A stretch of 10,624 bases of DNA from Akkermansiaceae bacterium (GCA_014379305.1 JACMMB010000305.1:1-10624), one strand, 5' to 3'; positions 1 through 8,312 are shown, numbered from the stretch's first letter. Notes: a model not told the origin generated them from the letters alone. Numbers and translations are program-made.

Positions 1-1
1 C

Positions 2-2077
2 ATCTCCTTCGAACGCGGCAAAACCACCGAGCAACTTCACGTGGTTGGCGATGTCGATCCCAGGAAAACCGGTACGGCGATCACCTTTTTTCCAGACGCC
101 ACCATCTTCGTCGATACGATCACTTTCCAATTCGACCGCCTAGCTACCCGCCTCCGCGAGCTGGCTTTCCTGAACCCGGGTCTCACCATCGACCTCGAGG
201 ACGAACGACCTGAATCCGCTAAAAAAGCCACATTCTTCTACAAGGAAGGCATCGTTGAATTCGTCACCCAGCTAAGTGAAAATAAAAACGTCGTCCATCC
301 CGAGCCGGTCGTGATCAACGGCAAGCGCGAGATCGACTACGATTACGACGGCAAACAGACCAAAGAGGACGTTTTTGCCGATGTCGTTTTCCAATATAAC
401 GATTCCTACAATGACCAGATCCTGTGCTTCGCCAACTCCATTCCCAACGCGGACGGTGGCACCCACCTGACTGGTTTTCGCACCGCCCTCACACGTGCGA
501 TCAACGCATACGCGAAGACCAACAAAATTCTGAAGGACAAGGATCCAGCCCTTTCCGGCGATGATGTCCGCGAAGGCCTCGTCTGCGTTATTTCCGTCAA
601 AATGCCCAGCCCGCGCTTCTCCTCCCAAACCAAAGGCAAGCTGGTCAACTCCGAGATTGAAGGAGTCGTTTCGTCCATTGTTTATGAAGGTCTCAACACC
701 TACTTCGAGGAAAACCCTTCCCTCGCCCGCAAAATCATCGAAAAATCCGTTAACGCCGCCCGCGCTCGTGAGGCCGCCAGGAAGGCGCGCGAAACCGTTC
801 GAAAATCCGCCCTCTCCGGCGGCGGACTCCCGGGAAAACTTGCCGATTGCTCGGAGCGTGATCCCGCGAAATCCGAACTCTACATTGTCGAAGGAGACTC
901 CGCCGGTGGTTCCGCAAAACAAGGCCGCGACCGCCGCACCCAGGCCATACTCCCGCTGCGCGGCAAGCTGATCAATGTCGAGAAAGCCCGCCTGCACCGC
1001 GCCCTCCAGAACAAGGAAATCCAATCCATGATTACCGCCATCGGCGCGGGCATCGGCGATGGCGAGCAGGACGGATCTTTCAATATAGACAAAGTCCGCT
1101 ACCACAAAATTGTCATCATGACCGATGCCGACGTGGACGGATCCCACATCCGCACCCTCCTCCTGACTTTCTTCTGCCGCCACATGCCCCTGTTGGTAAA
1201 GCGCGGTTTCCTGTACATCGCCCAACCGCCTCTTTATCTCGTGACCCGGAAAAAACGCGCCGAATACGTTCAGGATAACGACGAGCTCAACAAAATCCTC
1301 ATCGATCTTGGTGCCGGCGAAGTCACCCTGCGCACGTATGACAAATCGCGATCTTTCTCCGCCGATGAACTGAAATCCATCCTCGAAAACCTCTCCTCCC
1401 TTTCCCGTTTCACCAAATCGATTGCAGGCAATGGCGGCAATTTCGAGGCTTACCTCAACGCCCGTCGCGCCGACGGTCATCTCCCGGAATACATGATTCG
1501 CATCCGCGAAGGCAATGTCGAATCCGTCATCTACTTCGCCGACGAGTCGGCCCTCAGCACTTTTGCCTCTGGAAATCGCGATCTCGGCCTTTTCGACGAG
1601 GAGCTGACTGACGAGGAGCTCGCCGCCATCACAGGCCCGTCACGCCGCGCCGTCCTGCACGAGCTTCACGAATCCCACGCCATCGCCAAGCTTTTCTCCC
1701 GCCTTCAGGAACTTGGAATCGATACCGGGAACTTCTATTCACTCGATACTCCCATCTTTGAATTGTCCGAAGGAGAGGGAGAGAAAAAAACAGCCACTCC
1801 CATTTTCGTCATTTCGGAGATCCTATCCAAGGTTCTCGAAATTTCTTCCAAAGGAGTTCAGATCAAGCGTTTCAAGGGGCTCGGAGAAATGAACGCCAAG
1901 CAACTATTCGAGACCACCATGGATCCCGAAACCCGTCAATTTCTCCGCGTCCGCCTTGATGAAGACAATGCCGTAGAGGCCGACAGAATGTTCGACGTCC
2001 TGATGGGGGATGTCGTCGAACCCCGCAAACGGTTCATCGAAGATAACGCGCTCAATGTGCGCAATCTCGACGTTTGA
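2..2077 (+). CDS. gyrB: DNA gyrase subunit B, 5'-truncated by the window edge
   Basis: GyrB is the ATPase and TOPRIM subunit of DNA gyrase, which introduces negative supercoils in the cytoplasm together with GyrA. The frame is open from base 2 and gives 691 residues to the TGA; about 140 residues of the N-terminal ATPase domain lie upstream of the window. An in-frame GTG at 41 is internal, because recognisable GyrB sequence (FERGKTTEQL) precedes it. Visible parts, numbered from base 2, are the transducer region, the TOPRIM motif EGDSAGGSAKQGR from residue 297, the metal-binding DADVDGSH from residue 375, and the C-terminal RFKGLGEMN and TTMDPETR motifs. About 190 residues separate TOPRIM from the RFKGLGEMN block, so this GyrB carries an insertion comparable to the one in E. 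coli GyrB. It ends in NALNVRNLDV, matching the E. coli terminus (NALKAANIDI). gyrA follows after 34 bp on the same strand, so co-transcription is likely. The identification is very secure; choosing GyrB over ParE rests on the insertion and the adjacent gyrA. Confidence 0.96.
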   Translation: MSFERGKTTEQLHVVGDVDPRKTGTAITFFPDATIFVDTITFQFDRLATRLRELAFLNPGLTIDLEDERPESAKKATFFYKEGIVEFVTQLSENKNVVHPEPVVINGKREIDYDYDGKQTKEDVFADVVFQYNDSYNDQILCFANSIPNADGGTHLTGFRTALTRAINAYAKTNKILKDKDPALSGDDVREGLVCVISVKMPSPRFSSQTKGKLVNSEIEGVVSSIVYEGLNTYFEENPSLARKIIEKSVNAARAREAARKARETVRKSALSGGGLPGKLADCSERDPAKSELYIVEGDSAGGSAKQGRDRRTQAILPLRGKLINVEKARLHRALQNKEIQSMITAIGAGIGDGEQDGSFNIDKVRYHKIVIMTDADVDGSHIRTLLLTFFCRHMPLLVKRGFLYIAQPPLYLVTRKKRAEYVQDNDELNKILIDLGAGEVTLRTYDKSRSFSADELKSILENLSSLSRFTKSIAGNGGNFEAYLNARRADGHLPEYMIRIREGNVESVIYFADESALSTFASGNRDLGLFDEELTDEELAAITGPSRRAVLHELHESHAIAKLFSRLQELGIDTGNFYSLDTPIFELSEGEGEKKTATPIFVISEILSKVLEISSKGVQIKRFKGLGEMNAKQLFETTMDPETRQFLRVRLDEDNAVEADRMFDVLMGDVVEPRKRFIEDNALNVRNLDV

Positions 2078-2111
2078 TCGCCTTTCCTGATTCCAGAATT
2101 TTAATTTTTCC

Positions 2112-4739
2112 ATGTCCAACGATTCCATCAAGCCCATCAATGTTGCCGACGAACTGTCGCAATCGTTTCTCGAATATTCGATGTCCGTCATCATTTCGCG
2201 GGCGCTTCCCGACGTTCGCGACGGCCTTAAGCCGTCTCAACGGCGCATCCTTTATGCGATGCGGCAACTCGGGGTGACGCCTTCCAAGTCCCATGTGAAA
2301 TGCGCGAAGATTGTCGGCGAAACGATGGGTAACTATCACCCCCACGGCGACCAGGCGATTTACACCACTCTCGTCAACATGGGTCAGCCATGGTCGATGC
2401 GCGAGCTGATCGTCGATGGCCAGGGTAACTTCGGATCTGTCGAAGGCGATTCCGCCGCCTCCATGCGTTACACCGAAGCCCGCCTCCATCCGCTCGGGAT
2501 GGCGATGATGGATGATCTGGACAAGGACACGGTTGATTTCGTTCCGAATTACGATGGCACGCTCCAGGAGCCATCCGTCCTACCCTCCGCTTTTCCCAAT
2601 TTCCTGGTCAATGGCGGCACCGGCATTGCCGTGGGCATGGCTACGAACCTAGCGCCCCACAACCTCGGAGAAGTTATCGATGGCATCTGCGCACAGATCA
2701 ACGATCCCAACATCGATCTTGTGGGCCTGATGGAGCATATCAAGGGACCGGATTTCCCGGTGGCCTGTGAAATCCGCGGCCTCCGCGGCATCGAGGATTA
2801 CTTCCGGACCGGTCGCGGCTCCATGCGACTCCGCGGCACCGTTGAGATCGAGGAAAATGAAAACGGCAAGTCGATGATCACCATCCGCGAGGTTCCTTAC
2901 GGGGTGAACCGCGCCACTCTCCAGGAACGCATCGCAGAGCTTGTGAACGAAAAAATCCTCACCGGGATCTCGGGTATGCGCGACCTCTCAGACGAGGAAA
3001 CCCGGATCGAGATCGAGCTGAAACGGGACGCCCGACCACAGGTCGTCGTCAACCAGCTTTTTAAACTCACCGCCCTGGAAACTTCCTTCAGCGTCAACAT
3101 GCTTGCGATTCACCAGAATCGACCGAAGCAGCTCTCCCTCAAGGAAGCCATCGATTGCTACATAGAGCATCGTCGGGAGGTGGTCATCCGCCGCACCCGC
3201 TACCTGTTGGCAAAAGCGGAGGAGCGCGCCGAACTTCTTGAAGCTTACCTCCTGGCCCTTGGCCACCTTGACGATTTCATCAAAATCATCCGCGACTCGA
3301 AAAATCGCGACGAGGCGCGCGAGCGCTTGTCCAAATATGATTTCCCAATCGCAACTGCGGAAGGCCTCGGCATCCTGCTTCGCTCCCAGCCGGGCATTCA
3401 GGGCGACCGCTACGTTTTCTCAGAGCGCCAGGTCAACGCGATTCTAGAGCTTCGTTTGTATCAACTTACCGGCCTTGAGCGTGACAAGGTCAAAGGTGAA
3501 TATGACGGCATTCTTGAGGACATCAAGGACCTCATGGATATTCTCGCGCGTGAGGAGCGTGTCCTCAATATCATCAAGGACGAGCTTCAAGCCATCAAAG
3601 CGAAGTATGCGAGTCCCCGTATATGTCCGATCGTCGCCGCTGTAGGTGAGGTCGCAATGGAGGACCTTATCGCTAACGATGCGATGATCGTGACCCTGTC
3701 ACATCGCGGTTACATCAAGCGCACCCCATCTACCGAATATCGTCTTCAAGGTCGTGGAGGGAAAGGACTCAAAGGCATGGAGACCAAATCCACCGCCAAG
3801 GACCAGCCTGACGACTTCATCGAGCACCTGTTCTCCGTCCAAGCCCATGATTATCTTCTTTTCTTCACCAATACCGGACGCCTGTATGTCGAGCGGGTTT
3901 ATGAACTTCCTGAAGGTTCGCGAACTTCTGTCGGCCGCAGTATTCGGAATGTCCTCGATCTCCAACCCGAGGAGAAAATCGCCGCCCTTTTGCGACTGGA
4001 ACGCATCACCGATGAAACGGGCACGGACATCACCTTCCACGAAAATGCGGGCTTTGTCTTTTTCGCCACACGCAGCGGCAAGGTCAAGAAGACCGCTCTC
4101 AACGACTTCCGCAATTACCGCAAGGCCGGCACCATTGCCATCATCCTTGAGGAGCAAAACGAACTCATCGGTGTCCGCCGCACTTCCGGCAGCGATAACA
4201 TCATCCTTGTCACCCATGAAGGAATCAGCCTCCGTTTTTCTGAGCAGGACACCCGGCCGCTTGGCCGCTCCTCACAAGGCGTGATGGGCATTCGCCCTGT
4301 CGCCGGGGATTTCGTCGTCGGCCTTGCCCTTGTCACTGCCGAAAGCACACTGCTTGTAGCATCTGAAAACGGTCTCGGAAAACGCACTTCCTTCGATGAA
4401 TACCGGACCCAATCACGTGGTGGGAAAGGAATCATCACCATGAAGGTCACCGAGAAAACCGGCCCTCTGGTCGGTGCCCTCGCCGTCACCGAAGAGCATG
4501 AACTCATGCTGATGACATCCACCGGCCAGAGCATCCGCATCCGCGTCAACGAAGTCAGGACCACTGGCCGCAACGCCCAGGGCGTAAAACTCCTTACGCT
4601 CCGGCAAGTAGAGAAACTTCAGGACATCTCCCTGGTCATTCCTGATGGAGAAGACGAAACAACTTCAGATACGGCTTCAACGAATCCACCCGGTTCAGCA
4701 GAATCGGACAGCGCTAACGCTGCAGAAGATTCGGAATAA
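2112..4739 (+). CDS. gyrA: DNA gyrase subunit A, complete
   Basis: GyrA is the breakage-reunion subunit of gyrase; it forms the transient phosphotyrosine link to DNA and wraps DNA around its C-terminal domain. The 875-residue length matches E. coli GyrA. The start is the ATG that gives the usual N-terminus, with SFLEYSMSVIISRALPDVRD at residues 18-37. The catalytic tyrosine is Tyr120 in SMRYTEAR, preceded by Arg119. The quinolone-pocket segment YHPHGDQAIYTTL (residues 75-87) has Gln81 and Thr85 where E. coli has Ser83 and Asp87. The C-terminal beta-pinwheel runs from about residue 516 to 843. It contains a GyrA-box-like QGRGGKG at 546-552 (canonical QRRGGKG), which supports GyrA rather than ParC, and a second QSRGGKG at 767-773. 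The last 32 residues are rich in Ser, Asp, Glu and Ala, as in the acidic tails of other GyrA proteins. No Shine-Dalgarno sequence is visible; the 34-bp gap after gyrB is AT-rich. Confidence 0.97.
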   Translation: MSNDSIKPINVADELSQSFLEYSMSVIISRALPDVRDGLKPSQRRILYAMRQLGVTPSKSHVKCAKIVGETMGNYHPHGDQAIYTTLVNMGQPWSMRELIVDGQGNFGSVEGDSAASMRYTEARLHPLGMAMMDDLDKDTVDFVPNYDGTLQEPSVLPSAFPNFLVNGGTGIAVGMATNLAPHNLGEVIDGICAQINDPNIDLVGLMEHIKGPDFPVACEIRGLRGIEDYFRTGRGSMRLRGTVEIEENENGKSMITIREVPYGVNRATLQERIAELVNEKILTGISGMRDLSDEETRIEIELKRDARPQVVVNQLFKLTALETSFSVNMLAIHQNRPKQLSLKEAIDCYIEHRREVVIRRTRYLLAKAEERAELLEAYLLALGHLDDFIKIIRDSKNRDEARERLSKYDFPIATAEGLGILLRSQPGIQGDRYVFSERQVNAILELRLYQLTGLERDKVKGEYDGILEDIKDLMDILAREERVLNIIKDELQAIKAKYASPRICPIVAAVGEVAMEDLIANDAMIVTLSHRGYIKRTPSTEYRLQGRGGKGLKGMETKSTAKDQPDDFIEHLFSVQAHDYLLFFTNTGRLYVERVYELPEGSRTSVGRSIRNVLDLQPEEKIAALLRLERITDETGTDITFHENAGFVFFATRSGKVKKTALNDFRNYRKAGTIAIILEEQNELIGVRRTSGSDNIILVTHEGISLRFSEQDTRPLGRSSQGVMGIRPVAGDFVVGLALVTAESTLLVASENGLGKRTSFDEYRTQSRGGKGIITMKVTEKTGPLVGALAVTEEHELMLMTSTGQSIRIRVNEVRTTGRNAQGVKLLTLRQVEKLQDISLVIPDGEDETTSDTASTNPPGSAESDSANAAEDSE

Positions 4740-4824
4740 AAGTTTCGCAGACCGGATGGCGCTGTTTCCAAAACAAGAAGACCGTTGAGATTTTATCGGA
4801 TCGGCCTGTGCGGATTTGTCAGCC

Positions 4825-7122
4825 TCAGTATTGGTAGTTCAGGTAAAAGTTGAACTGACCACCCTTGTCTGCCTCATTATCCGGCGAACTGACCGGAACC
4901 GCGTAATCGAGGGCCAGGGGAATCGGGCTGATTGGCAGTTTCAAGCGAATACCCACACCGATGTCGCTGTAGAGGTCTTCAGGCACGATATCGAATGACC
5001 CATCGTTTACAAAACCCATATCGTAAAACACCGCACCGCGGACTGTTTCAATGATAGGAACTGTGTATTCGACGCTAACATAGCCAAGCGATTGACCGCC
5101 GAGTACTTCGTCGGACGCAGCATCGCGCGGACCACCAATATCACGGAACTCAAATCCGCGGAGAGTCCTGCCACCACCAAGGAAAAGCCTTTCGAAAATC
5201 GGCACGTCGTCATTGATCGCATCGGCGAAGGCCAGCTCGCCATTGAGCGAGAGGATGGTGTCCCATTTCAAGTTCCAGTATTTCGCACCTTGGGCGGACA
5301 AAGTTACAGTATCCACGTCGCCTCCGAAAATGCCACCTGCTACCGTTAATGAAACGTCAAGACGCTCACCTTTGCGCGGCTGGATTGTGCTGTCACGGTT
5401 GTCATAGAGATAATTCAAAGTCAGCGCGCTGCGGAGGAAGTCGCCGTCCTCGTTTTGGAATGCGGGACTTGCGCCTTTTTCAACATCAATGCCGATTTGT
5501 TCGAGGCGATACTCCAGCTTGAGGGATGATTTTTCGGTCAGTGGTTTGCGTATGAAGACCGCGGCACCGGCATTGGTCTGGTCATAGACATCACTGAAGT
5601 AACTGGACTGGCGGTAGAAAAGCTCGCCGCCGAGGGAAAGTTTCTGATCAAGGAACCATGGCTCGACGAGGGATACACTGAATTCGCTGCGTTCCGAGCC
5701 AAGACGAAGATTCATGCCAAAGCGCTGGCCTCCACCGGTGAAGGCCCAGGGATTCATAATATCGAAATTGCTCTGCTCCAAGGTTAGAAAGCCCACGATG
5801 TTATCGACCGAACTGAAGCCGAGGCCAACACCCACGGAGCCGGTATTGCGTTCTTCAACCAGGATATCCACATCGCGGTAGCCGCTGCCACCGGGAGTTC
5901 CGGTTGTCTGGACATCGCTGAAATATTGTAAATTTTCCAAGCGGGATTTGGTGGTTTCAAGCTCGACGGTATTGAACCAGTCACCGGGTTTAAGCGGAAC
6001 CTCGCGACGGATGACTTTGTCCTTGGTCTTGGTGTTGCCTTGAATATTGACGCGACCGACGCGGAATCTGGAACCCTCGGTGATGAGATATTTGATATTC
6101 ACGCGGTTCGGACCGGCATCATTGATATCCGGAGTAACCAGCGCGTCCGCATATCCCCGTGATCCATAAAAGCTGCGGATTGTTTTGATATCATCACGCA
6201 TTTTCGTGGATGAGTAGGCGTCGCCACCGTTCAAGGTCATTGAGGGATAGAGCTCTTCAGGTTTAAAAACGGTCATCCGACCAAAGCTGACGCTGGCAAC
6301 CGTGTATTTCTCGCCCTCGCTGATAGCAATCACCAGATCGACACGTCCGTCACCCACAGGGTCGCGGCGCATGCCGGGACTACTCGCACGGAGATAGCCA
6401 TTGCTGCGGTAGTAATCAAGAACCGCATCCAGATCCTCATCCAACTGACCTGACTCGAAACGGCCGGATTTAGTCAGCCATGAGAACCATCCCTTTTCCT
6501 TGGTCTTCATTTCTTTCTTCAGCTCCGGAGTGGTGAAAACCGTATTGCCTTCAAACCGTATTTTCCGCACCTCATTCTTTGTTCCCTCGTCGATCACAAA
6601 AATCAAATCCGCCACTCCTTCCTGTCCGGTCGCCTGGGTGCGGTGAGTGACCAGCACGTCCGGGTAACCGTAGCCTTGGTAATATTTCTCGATGTTGCGC
6701 CGCGCCTCCAGGATTTCCGCATCGCTCAGCGCACCACCGGCTTTGAGTTTGGTTTCCTTGGCCAGCTTTTGATCGGTGAAAATACTGTTTCCTACAAACC
6801 CAACTCCACCCATTGCCGGGCGGGTGAGAATGTCGGCAATCACACGCACTCCGGCTCCCGCTGGCTCGGCCAGAAACCTCACATCGTCAACAAGGCCGGA
6901 TTCGTAGAGTGATTTGATATCGTTGTCCAGACGCTCGGCGCGATACTCAGTGCCAGCCTTGGTGGCCATCAGGTTTCGAAGGCGTTCCTCATCGACGGTC
7001 TTGGCCCCACGGTAACGAATCGAAAGCTCGGTGATGTTCTTTCCTTCAAAGTCCTGAGCATGCAAACGAGCCGAAAACATAGCGATAAAAACAAGGGCTA
7101 TCTGTAACAGGCGGGCGAGCAT
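4825..7122 (-). CDS. bamA: BamA, outer-membrane barrel assembly factor (Omp85 family)
   Basis: BamA folds and inserts beta-barrel proteins into the outer membrane. Taking the ATG at 7122 gives 765 residues, beginning with a compact signal peptide: a short MLAR n-region, a hydrophobic stretch LLQIALVFIAMF, then SARLHA before QDFEG. In-frame ATGs at 7161 and 7203 would only lengthen the n-region (by 13 or 27 residues); 7161 remains possible, and no Shine-Dalgarno sequence helps to decide. Five POTRA domains follow at roughly 26-101, 102-180, 181-271, 272-350 and 351-426, four of which show the usual G-(N/R)-x-x-(F/K) strand pattern (FVGNSIF, FEGNTVF, FGRMTVF, IQGNTKT). The 16-stranded barrel region spans about 427-765. 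It includes FERLFLGGGRTLRGF, with the LRGF lock motif at 654-657 (VRGF in E. coli), and ends in a terminal aromatic residue (LNYQY). Five POTRAs plus this motif favour BamA over TamA or two-partner secretion proteins. The gene converges on gyrA and has none of the usual skp or lpx neighbours. Confidence 0.93.
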   Translation of the reverse strand: MLARLLQIALVFIAMFSARLHAQDFEGKNITELSIRYRGAKTVDEERLRNLMATKAGTEYRAERLDNDIKSLYESGLVDDVRFLAEPAGAGVRVIADILTRPAMGGVGFVGNSIFTDQKLAKETKLKAGGALSDAEILEARRNIEKYYQGYGYPDVLVTHRTQATGQEGVADLIFVIDEGTKNEVRKIRFEGNTVFTTPELKKEMKTKEKGWFSWLTKSGRFESGQLDEDLDAVLDYYRSNGYLRASSPGMRRDPVGDGRVDLVIAISEGEKYTVASVSFGRMTVFKPEELYPSMTLNGGDAYSSTKMRDDIKTIRSFYGSRGYADALVTPDINDAGPNRVNIKYLITEGSRFRVGRVNIQGNTKTKDKVIRREVPLKPGDWFNTVELETTKSRLENLQYFSDVQTTGTPGGSGYRDVDILVEERNTGSVGVGLGFSSVDNIVGFLTLEQSNFDIMNPWAFTGGGQRFGMNLRLGSERSEFSVSLVEPWFLDQKLSLGGELFYRQSSYFSDVYDQTNAGAAVFIRKPLTEKSSLKLEYRLEQIGIDVEKGASPAFQNEDGDFLRSALTLNYLYDNRDSTIQPRKGERLDVSLTVAGGIFGGDVDTVTLSAQGAKYWNLKWDTILSLNGELAFADAINDDVPIFERLFLGGGRTLRGFEFRDIGGPRDAASDEVLGGQSLGYVSVEYTVPIIETVRGAVFYDMGFVNDGSFDIVPEDLYSDIGVGIRLKLPISPIPLALDYAVPVSSPDNEADKGGQFNFYLNYQY

Positions 7123-7371
7123 GCACTCATAACGCAGTGTAGGTAATTTGGAGGAACTCATAATGGAATATTGTCGCGCTGATAAAGCCTGCACCACCCC
7201 CATTCCGTCAAGGTCAATAGCTTGCGGTAAGCATCTTAACCATGGTTGTCCAGGGAGGGATCAGCCGTTGGATTCCATTAAGCTTGAAGCAGGCCAGCCG
7301 AAGCCGCCTCTACGCGAGATGGCAAGGCTTTGATTTGACGGATCATCGGTTGGCTATCATGGTGCGGCCTT

Positions 7372-7857
7372 ATGATTGCGACAAAACGGGTTCTTTTTGT
7401 TTGCACAGGCAATACCTGTCGCAGCCCAATGGCTGAAGCGCTTTTCCGCAAGGCGGTGGGGAACCGGCAGGATTATGCGGTGAGTTCGGCTGGCTTGTCG
7501 GCTTCGGAGGGTTCCCCTTGCAGCCGGGAGACGATGGATATGGTGGACAGCCTGGATGCCGGGCTGGGAAATTTCAGCAGTCGGCCAGTGAGCGAGAAAT
7601 TGTTGAATGAGGCGACACACGTTTTCGCCATGACGCACGGACATCTTCAAATTCTGGAAGAGCATTTCCCTGCGTTTTCAGACAAATTCTATCTGGCCTG
7701 CGAGTTCATCGATGTGCCCGGCAAAGGATTCGGTTCGGATGTGCCGGATCCGATTGGAATGGGGAAAAAGGCCTATCAGGATGTCGCGGATGCGTTGGCA
7801 CTGGCGGTCCCGTCGATTATCTCATATATCGATGGAACTACCCAGCATGAGCTTTGA
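7372..7857 (+). CDS. Low-molecular-weight protein phosphatase, probably protein-arginine phosphatase type
   Basis: This 161-residue cytoplasmic protein belongs to the low-molecular-weight protein tyrosine phosphatase / arsenate reductase fold. The P-loop is near the N-terminus, CTGNTCRSPMAEALF from residue 11, with nucleophile Cys11 and phosphate-binding Arg17. The general-acid loop is VPDPIGMG late in the protein, and AMTHGH matches the conserved AMTxxH segment of the family. Thr15 occupies the position (Thr11 in Bacillus YwlE) known to favour phosphoarginine over phosphotyrosine; classical tyrosine phosphatases usually have Ile or Leu there. Arginine phosphatase is therefore the preferred reading, but tyrosine phosphatase remains possible. 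The start is the only ATG just ahead of the P-loop strand; no Shine-Dalgarno sequence is seen. The gene is divergent from bamA (249-bp gap) and convergent with glnB, sharing a hairpin terminator, so it appears to be a single-gene unit. Confidence 0.85.
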   Translation: MIATKRVLFVCTGNTCRSPMAEALFRKAVGNRQDYAVSSAGLSASEGSPCSRETMDMVDSLDAGLGNFSSRPVSEKLLNEATHVFAMTHGHLQILEEHFPAFSDKFYLACEFIDVPGKGFGSDVPDPIGMGKKAYQDVADALALAVPSIISYIDGTTQHEL

Positions 7858-7885
7858 AACGCGTTGATTATCCGGAATTCATGAA

Positions 7886-7922
7886 ACAAAAAACCGATGT
7901 CCCGGTTGCAGGACATCGGTTT
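7886..7922 (-). terminator. Intrinsic terminator of glnB, shared with the convergent phosphatase gene
   Basis: A perfect 12-bp inverted repeat, AAACCGATGTCC at 7891-7902 and GGACATCGGTTT at 7911-7922, is separated by an 8-nt loop. On the - strand the stem is followed by an uninterrupted T-run and then GTTTC, the form of a strong Rho-independent terminator for glnB, whose stop codon is 18 bp upstream. Read on the + strand, the hairpin lies 33 bp after the phosphatase stop, but its T-tract is short (TTTA), so it should work less well in that direction. Confidence 0.85.
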
Positions 7923-7939
7923 AGAGGAAATAATTCAAT

Positions 7940-8287
7940 TCAGTTAACCGCGACAGCGGATGAACCGGTTTCTCCGGTGCGTATACGGATGGCCTCCTCA
8001 ATGGTGGAGATGAATACTTTTCCATCCCCGATTTTGCCGGTATTGGCACTTTTAACGATTGCCTGAGCCACATTTTCCGCCTGTGCATCGTCCACAACGA
8101 TTTCGATTTTCACTTTAGGTAGAAAATCAACGGTGTATTCAGAACCACGATAGATTTCGGTGTGTCCCTTTTGACGTCCGAAGCCTTTAACCTCCGTCAC
8201 GGTCATTCCTTGGACTCCGACTTCTGCTAGAGATTCTTTTACTTCTTCAAGCTTGAATGGTTTAATGATAGCTTCGATTTTTTTCAT
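7940..8287 (-). CDS. glnB: PII nitrogen regulatory protein
   Basis: PII is a trimeric cytoplasmic sensor that binds ATP/ADP and 2-oxoglutarate and adjusts nitrogen assimilation by contacting targets such as ammonium channels, NtrB and adenylyltransferase. From the ATG at 8287 the protein has 115 residues and starts MKKIEAIIKPFKLEEV, almost identical to E. coli GlnB. The signature TEVKGFGRQKGHTEIYRG precedes the T-loop with Tyr51, the uridylylation site; Ser49, the residue phosphorylated in cyanobacterial PII, is also present. The second signature is TGKIGDGKVF, followed by IRIRTGE, and the protein ends with a slightly extended tail SSAVAVN. A TTG in frame at 8317 is not the start: it adds non-family sequence and lies inside the predicted sigma-54 promoter. 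No ammonium transporter, glnA or other nitrogen gene is adjacent in this window, so GlnB versus GlnK cannot be settled by context. The gene appears monocistronic, bounded by its own promoter and terminator. Confidence 0.95.
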   Translation of the reverse strand: MKKIEAIIKPFKLEEVKESLAEVGVQGMTVTEVKGFGRQKGHTEIYRGSEYTVDFLPKVKIEIVVDDAQAENVAQAIVKSANTGKIGDGKVFISTIEEAIRIRTGETGSSAVAVN

Positions 8288-8312
8288 GATTGCAGATTGG
8301 TAGGGTTTGGAT

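Noticed and set aside
41..43. GTG as a start codon for gyrB.
   Set aside because: Recognisable GyrB sequence continues upstream of it to the window edge, and the ATPase domain would be missing.
272..1480. A 402-codon open frame on the - strand opposite gyrB.
   Set aside because: It lies wholly inside gyrB, its translation is rich in Gly, Ala, Val and Asp as expected from the complement of biased codons, and it resembles no known protein.
4740..4824. A terminator between the convergent gyrA and bamA genes.
   Set aside because: I looked for a hairpin with a T-run on both strands and found none; only three scattered CGGAT words are present.
7205..7216. TTGACC-TTGACG on the - strand as a -35 element for bamA.
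   Set aside because: No convincing -10 hexamer occurs at 16-18 bp; the nearest AT-rich match is weak.
7335..7360. TTGACG and TATCAT as a sigma-70 promoter for the phosphatase gene.
   Set aside because: The spacer is only 14 bp, too short for a standard promoter; the 249-bp divergent region with bamA has no better candidate that I can defend.
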